Shown: positions 58,501-64,000 of the stretch, piece by piece
Numbering within the stretch: position 1 is the stretch's first letter
How the letters are laid out: every line of letters begins with the position of its first letter
Assembly (NCBI GenBank): GCA_025765595.1
Contig: JAIVFH010000031.1
Span: 1-64,000, forward strand
Direction: 5' to 3'
Source of the DNA: Obelidium mucronatum
Taxonomy: Eukaryota; Chytridiomycota; Chytridiomycetes; Chytridiales; Chytriomycetaceae
Length of the DNA stretch: 64,000 nucleotides
The notes under the pieces: generated by a model
What the model saw: only the letters and a program-made list of their open reading frames with translations
Told to the model about the DNA's origin: nothing
Databases searched by the model: none
Translations under genes and position numbers: made by a program

Positions 58501-58819
58501 ACACGATGGCGGCGTCGAGTTCGAACGGCGGCGCGGGCGGCAGCTCCGGGCGCGGCGCGCGCGGCTTCGAGAGAACGACCGGCGCGTCGGGCGCAAGCGC
58601 GGCGGCCGCCTGCGCCTGCTGCGGCGCCGCCCACGCCTGGCTGCCGCCGCCGCCGCCGCCGCCGCCACCCCCGCGTCCGCCCCCGCCGCCGCCCCCGCCG
58701 CGCCCCCCGCCGCCGCCTCGCCCGGCGCCGCCTGCGCCTGCGCTTGCGCCGCGTCCGCCGCCGCCGCCGCCTCTTCCGCCTCCGCGCTGTCCGCCGCCGC
58801 GTCCTCTGTTGTTGTCCAT
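55573..58819 (-). CDS. AGO: Argonaute protein, slicer residues intact
   Basis: The small-RNA-guided silencing nuclease. Exons 58819-58398, 58326-58120, 58053-57731, 57640-57015, 56959-55996 and 55934-55573 give 967 residues. The N-terminal 60 residues are a Gly/Arg RGG-like region, a typical arginine-methylation target. The N-domain starts near ELDAAIVSLERV, and the PAZ domain includes YRDTGRRKYKIRALSRQ. The PIWI domain holds all four catalytic residues: Asp in GADVTHPPAG, Glu in RVEIIGDL, Asp in FFRDGVSEGQF and His in SRAAHYHVLYDENNF. The C-terminus ends MKKTMYFT, close to the usual short hydrophobic end. Eukaryotic AGO-clade, not PIWI-clade, by these motifs. Confidence 0.96.
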
Positions 58820-59210
58820 ATTCACGTTTTTCGTATTATTGGCTTTTTTAGAAATGAAAAAAATATCTCCCCTTGATGGTTTTATTTCCCCCTTGAACTT
58901 GTTGCCTGGTTTCTGCCCATGCAGAAGCAGCAAAGTAAACGACCGAGAATTGACGCTTGAAGCGTGATACGCTGAGTGTGCGAAACCATTCTCTGGAATG
59001 GATGAGATTTGATGAACTTTTCAAGTATTTGAACAAAAATGTTGACCGGCAACATGTTAGGGAAAGTCGGAAAGCCAATTTTACGTATGTCTGAAACTTG
59101 AAGATAATCAGACATGAATTATTTATAATTTTTTTAATATTTATTTATTATTATTGCAGCAGCTTTTTTTGTTGGAAAGAAACACACTTAAAAAACACCA
59201 CTGGAACGCA
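58820..59210. promoter_or_regulatory. Shared intergenic region between divergent AGO and VPS39
   Basis: About 390 bases separate the two start codons. A 77-codon open stretch on the minus strand (59115-58882) and a shorter one on the plus strand show no family motif, and I do not call a gene. The composition is AT-rich on both sides, with an ATTTATTATTATTG run close to the VPS39 start. Confidence 0.4.
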
Positions 59211-62200
59211 ATGATGGAATTGACTGTTCTGCTGCGCCATGGCCAGGTGCCGTCGCTGCCTCCACTGCAGACACTTCCATCATCCAGCAATGAATCGCCG
59301 TCAAATTCTGCCTTGAATCTCCTCTTTGCAAAACCAACCACTGTTGCCGTGTCGCAATCAACCCCGCCGCCACCAGTGCCATCGCGCATTGAATGCGTCG
59401 AGTTTTATGGTACCAGCTGCTCGATTCGCCGTTTCCATCTCAAGAGTTGCTGATTCTTTCTTTAGACGATGTCTTGATTATTGGTACATCTGACGGTCAG
59501 ATATTGTCCTTCAAAATCGAATACGACGCCAAGGTATTCCATGCACTTGCTCTAAAAGTCTCTTGTCATCCTCTGCTCTCAATTGCGACTCCAATGAATG
59601 AATGGATTCTGATTCCCCACCTTGTCGAAATCCCAACTCTTGCAATAATTTCACATCTGATTTCTGGATTCCTTTCCTTCCGTTCTTTGTTTTTTTATAT
59701 TTAGTCTGGGAACCTGCGATGCGTCGAATCACTGAAGAAAATGATTTCAACCGGCCGGAAACCTATAGAATCGCTTATTGCAATAATAGCTGAAAGCAAA
59801 CTTCTTGTTCTCAGTGGTTTGTTTAAACTCCCTTTTTAAACCTTTTTTTTCTTTAAACACTGTCTCTGGTTCTGTGCAGAGGCATCGCTCATGTTTCACA
59901 GCTTGAGATCCCTATCTCCGATTTCATCTTCCGTGTCTCAAAACTTCAAGGCCCTTACTGCCGCTTGCGCAGATCGGATTTTAGAACCGCCTTTTAATTT
60001 CTGTGTTGCCAAACGGCGAAGCCTCCATTTGTATTACATTACTGAAAATCAATTGGGAATCACCAAGGTTTATATTTTTTTTCCTAAGAAGATGCTTTGT
60101 TGATCTGGAAGTGTTTTCGCGTATTGTTTTCTGCAGGAAATTCCGTTGCCAGATGGAGCCACTCTCTTGAAAAAAATCGGCCGAACAATACTTGCAGCGG
60201 ACACGGAAACATATAAATTAATCAGCGAACGGAGTGGAGCCGTAACCCCATTATTTCCTTACGATCGAACACTGATGAAGCCCATCATTTGCCCGATTGG
60301 AAAATCCGAGTTCTTGCTGGCCTTTACAACAGCTCAAATGATTGGATTAGGGATGTTTGTAAATTCAAATGGCGATGCTGTTAGAGGTTGCCTTCCTTTT
60401 TTTTTCTTTTTTTTATCTTCTTGTTCAAATATATTTCTTGCAGGTACTCTACAATGGTCTGCCGTTCCAAAGTCAATTGGTAACTATCCCATGTCTTTTT
60501 TTTCTGCTTTTCTATCCCACGATGCAAACCGTGCCTTTAGTGTTTCAGTTTCCCTACATCATCGCACTCCTCAAAAACAACACATTGGAAGTCCATAATC
60601 TATTCACTCAAGAACTCATTTCAACAATGGAAATACCATCCCAATACTCGGATCCACGAACATTACACGAGACATTATTCCCAATGACGCTGAATCCATT
60701 GGTAACTGAAGACGATTCAGCTGCTTCTGTATCCACGGCAGCAGCCGCATCAACGACGGTGCTCAAAGTGCTGATTGTTTGTAGAGACTGTGTATTGGGG
60801 TTGAAAGTCAAGAGTATAGATGGCCAGATTTCGGATTTGTTGGAGTCGCGGCAAGTCACAAAGGCGATCCAGTTGGCTGAATATGCTGTTCAGTGGGGTG
60901 AGACTGAAAATACAAAGGTTTGGATTCTTCTTTTTCTTGTTGTCGTTTGTTTTTTTGTGGTTATTTCTGACTCTCTTTTGTTTTTTTTGGTTTTAGAAGC
61001 AAGTATTTGATCGGATTTACGAACGCGCTGGAATAGCCTACTTCAAAGAGTTGGCTTTTGATGAATCTCTGAAATGCTTCCAGAAGGGGGAAGTTGATCC
61101 TTCGGTGCTGATATCCTTGTTTGGTGGCGTTGTAAGCCAAGACAAGAATCAGGGTCGCATTAGAACGTTAGTTCCATGGACAGATGATGTAGAGCAGATG
61201 TGTAAGTTTTTTTTTATTAGTGAGCAGTTTCTTTGATTCTTTTTTTTTGAACTTTGGGGGTCAGTTCTGGAAGCTATTCGGAAAAAGAATCCCTCTGTTG
61301 AGGATGAGTCTCAGATCTCAGAGTTGCTCAAGGATGCTCTTTTAAAGGGAAAGGTTTGGTTATTTTTATTTTTTATTTTATTTTTTATTTATTAATCTTG
61401 GAGAATTATAGGATACACTGTTGAGTTACTTTTTGTTGGCAAGGAACAAGGAATACGCCCTTCATGGGTTTGAGGTTCGCAGCCATTTTGTTTGTATTGC
61501 TCAAGTAATTTTTTGACAAGCTTTGGATCAGGACATGGATAACTTTTTGTTGGTTGTTTATGAACAAAGCGACCGCGATGCCTTGCATACCTTCTTGACA
61601 GATTCCAATCACTTGAATGTTTCTAAAGCAGAGGAATTTCTATGGCATCAAGAGGTTTTGTTTTTGATTTCCCCCACTTTTTTTTGTGGCAAGAAACCGT
61701 GGACTAATGAATCAAAAAAATACTGTTTTGGAATTTAGAGGTTTTATGCACTCAGCCTTCTCTTGAAATCTACATCTCAAGTTCGAAAAGTTTTGGAGAT
61801 ATGGTTGAGGTAAAAAAAAAAAATTGAAGAAGACAAGGTGGGTGTTGCGTTGATTCGTTTTTTTTTTTTCAAGATTTGTATCGCGAGAATATGAAGACGA
61901 GGAGTTCCAAGATCCTGGCAGAGTCGTTGCAGAATATCTTGCTGAAGTAAATGATCAGGCAATTTTTCTGGATTATGCTCAGCGGCTGTTGGCGATAGAT
62001 CCTGTGTTGGGTGTTCAGGTAATCCATTTTTTTTCTTGGTTGCTATTGCTTTGGCTTTAAACTGCCAGTTACAGACTTTCATGACCACGAAACTGGATCT
62101 TGAACAATCAAAAATACTTTCTATTCTTGATCAATGCGGGAGTTTAGCTGTTCGCTCTTACTTGGAGAATCTACAAGCGAAGGGCAAAATAGATGCCGTT

Positions 62201-63344
62201 TGTGAAGTGCGGTTATTGCAACTATATCTTGAAGAATTGCCTCGGTTATATAGCAGCGACGCGCTCCTGGAAAATCGTTGAGTTTGGAACAGGATGCTGT
62301 TGTAGTTGTTGAACTTTTTTTTTTTATCTTTTCACCAGGAAACCTGTATACACTGCTACCTTTTTCATCCAGGCCCATGTTTCCAGAATTTTTAAAGACC
62401 CAGTCTGATTCTTTGAGTGTCATACGCGTCAAGATATTCAACTTGCTAAGTGCCACACGTCCATCAACACCCACCGCACTCTTGACTCTTTGCGCCAGAC
62501 TCCTCGAGTTTGAGGGATTGTATTTTGAGCATGGATTCGTGTATAGTAAAAGAAACGAATTGGACAAGACGTTAAAGATTTGGGTGGCAGAATTGATGGA
62601 TTTCAAGTCTGCCGAAAAGTTGTGTTTGGATCACCACCATGAGGATGGAAACTCGGATGAAATGTATAGATTATTGTTGAAATTATATTTGGATGGCGAT
62701 AATCAGTTGAGTTTTTATTTTATTTTATTTTTATTTCGTTTTGGAGATTACTAAGCCTTATTTTTTTTTTTTTTCGAATTCCACCCAAAAAAAAAAGCCC
62801 TTTCCATGCCCATGAGTATGCCAATCAAGTGATAAATTTGTTGAATGCGTTTCCAAGCAAATTTGAATTGGCCGAGGTTTGATTTGGGTTGCCAAGAGCG
62901 TTTTTTTTTTCAGTGCATCCTTTTTTAACGTGAAAAAAAAAACTGTTAGATTCTCGATATTCTGCCTGATCAGTGGTCCTTGGCTGCTTTAAGTGGGTTC
63001 TTTTCGTCTCAGCTGCGTTCAAGCTTTCACGAATCACAGGAACAGTTGCTGGTAAAGTCGTTGGTCAAAGGTGAAAGTTTTAAGGTACGAGAAACTGACA
63101 AACAAAAAAAAAAAAAAAAAAAAGAAACGTATGTATTCTAAACCACTATTTTCAGATCAACGCAGATCTAGTCTGCTGCTACAATAGTTTCACGCCATCT
63201 ATTGTAACTGCGACGTGCACATGCGTTGTGTGCAAGAAGGCTATGACTGACGCCGATGCAGGGAATTTTGTGTTGCTGCCTGTTGGCGGCAAAGAAGGTG
63301 GCGAAGCGCAGATTGGGCATGTGTCATGCGTCCGCCTTTCGTGA
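59211..63344 (+). CDS. VPS39: HOPS complex subunit VPS39/Vam6 (TGFBRAP1 family)
   Basis: It tethers late endosomes and vacuoles before fusion. It is spread over more than a dozen short exons, so joins are approximate except where noted. The N-terminal CNH domain begins near RIECVEFY and continues ELLILSLDDVLIIGTSDGQI (a 35-nt intron, 59410-59444, is needed). FQFPYIIALLKNNTLEVH ends the CNH part. The clathrin-repeat region includes ERAGIAYFKELAFDESLKCF, SYFLLARNKEYALHGFE and FLDYAQRLLAIDPVLGV. The C-terminal zinc-finger-like domain reads CTCVVCKKAM then IGHVSCVRLS, as in the Vam6 C-terminal domain, ending at 63344. CNH plus this end separates it from Vps3-type proteins only weakly. Confidence 0.85.
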
Positions 63345-63423
63345 CAGTACCTGCACTGTAATCTGTCCAAAAATTGGGGAAAAGTGTGAAATAATAAAAA
63401 ATAAAAAAAAAAAACAGGCAGAG

Positions 63424-64000
63424 ATGCAGAACAGCAGCAGGGGGCTTTCCCCCGCCAACTCTGAGGGCGAAGACTCAGCGTATGCATCCATGTTCAGCGA
63501 CACGGACCACAGCCGGTCGCCGCAGTGGCAGCCACGCCTGGGCCCGCCGCTGGCCGGCAGCGTGCCGGCGATGGCGATGGCGATGCCGGCGGCGATGCAG
63601 CGCACGCGCTCGTTCGGCGTCGGCGCGCTCGCCCGCGGCGGCCCCGGCGGCGGCGGCAGCGGCAGCGGCAGCGTGTCCGAGCGCCTGGCGAGTGCGCCGG
63701 CGCCGGCGGCCGCCCCGGCTGCGGCGGCGGCTGCCGCTTCGGACGACTTCTCGCTGGACGCCCTCAAGACGCAGATGGACGCCGCCTTCGGCTTCGGCGG
63801 CGGCTTCCAGATCAAAGTGCTCGGCGTGCCGCTGCAGAACGCACGCAGCAGAGTCGAGACACAGACGAAGCTGTGTCTGCAGATGGTCAATGCAACTGTG
63901 AGTGTGCGGCAGAGTGGAGTACTGATCGGTTCCTGATCGGATGCCTTCTTTGTCTTGCAGGGCAACAAGACGAGTCTGTGGACGCATTTGCGTCTGCCTG
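63424..64000 (+). CDS. Spt23/Mga2-like transcription factor, N-terminal part (runs off the window)
   Basis: Exon 1 is 63424-63897 and exon 2 starts at 63961, continuing past the window end. The N-terminus has an acidic segment (EGEDSAYASMFSDTD), then a GC-rich Ala/Gly stretch. The most telling part is FQIKVLGVPLQNARSRVETQ, followed across the intron by GNKTSLWTHLRLP. The SRVETQ...L.LP pattern is what I recall from Spt23/Mga2-type factors, which are membrane-tethered activators with IPT and ankyrin domains. Those later domains are outside the window, so the assignment is tentative. Confidence 0.5.

Noticed and set aside
58882..59115. 77-codon minus-strand frame between AGO and VPS39
   Set aside because: No motif, no splice support and an equally good plus-strand reading; treated as intergenic.
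1..64000. CRISPR array, rRNA or tRNA genes, bacterial operons
   Set aside because: No regularly spaced short repeats, no rRNA or tRNA-like conserved blocks were seen by eye, and gene structure is eukaryotic throughout. A tRNA scan could still find a diverged tRNA.

Overview
The window is nuclear DNA of an early-diverging fungus, most likely a zoosporic one (Chytridiomycota or a relative). Genes are dense and split by many short GT..AG introns, mostly 40-70 nt, and the gene set is fungal: GH18 chitinase-like proteins, FIP1, TFA2, SBA1/p23, ATP10, CWF19L2, RPC19, an Argonaute and VPS39. A CDK20-type kinase, a family tied to cilia and flagella, is why I favour a flagellated fungus. This placement is inference; no marker gene settles it.

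Positions 1 to about 24,000 are a nested transposon graveyard. A broken Helitron Rep gene (1645-3393, resuming at 7350) is split by a MULE-like DNA element (3403-7340, perfect 9-bp target duplication) that itself holds LTR-like repeats. A 5'-incomplete, mutated non-LTR retrotransposon follows (about 7861-13990), split by a 475-bp repeat-rich element (10421-10895, 10-bp duplication). A second MULE-like copy in opposite orientation (14340-16846) abuts the Gag end of a decayed Ty3/gypsy element. That element is split by a Ty1/copia element on the minus strand (16978-21667; two 253-bp LTRs with three differences, TSD CATCA). Gypsy RNase H and integrase remnants run on to about 23,400.

From 24,613 on there are twenty cellular genes with very short spacers. 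In order: aquaporin (-), ALYREF (-), two tandem GH18 genes (+), CDK20 (-), a PPR-like protein (+), an unrecognised helical protein (-), FIP1 (-), TFIIE-beta (+), p23 (+), ATP10 (+), CWF19L2 (+), a third GH18 gene (-), a stand-alone CinA C-terminal amidase (+), RPC19 (-), a secreted probably GPI-anchored protein (-), an SH3 membrane protein (+), an ABHD12-like lipase (+), Argonaute (-), VPS39 (+) and the start of an Spt23/Mga2-like factor (+). Exon joins given below were traced by eye from splice signals; where exon lengths are listed they sum to multiples of three.

The genes do not form one pathway. Most are housekeeping: transcription, mRNA 3'-end formation and export, splicing, mitochondrial assembly, vacuole tethering. 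The lineage-specific part is the GH18 family (two linked in tandem, one 15 kb away) and the Argonaute, which keeps all four slicer residues and lies in the same window as the retroelement nest. Several genes carry abrupt GC-rich patches in otherwise AT-rich DNA.
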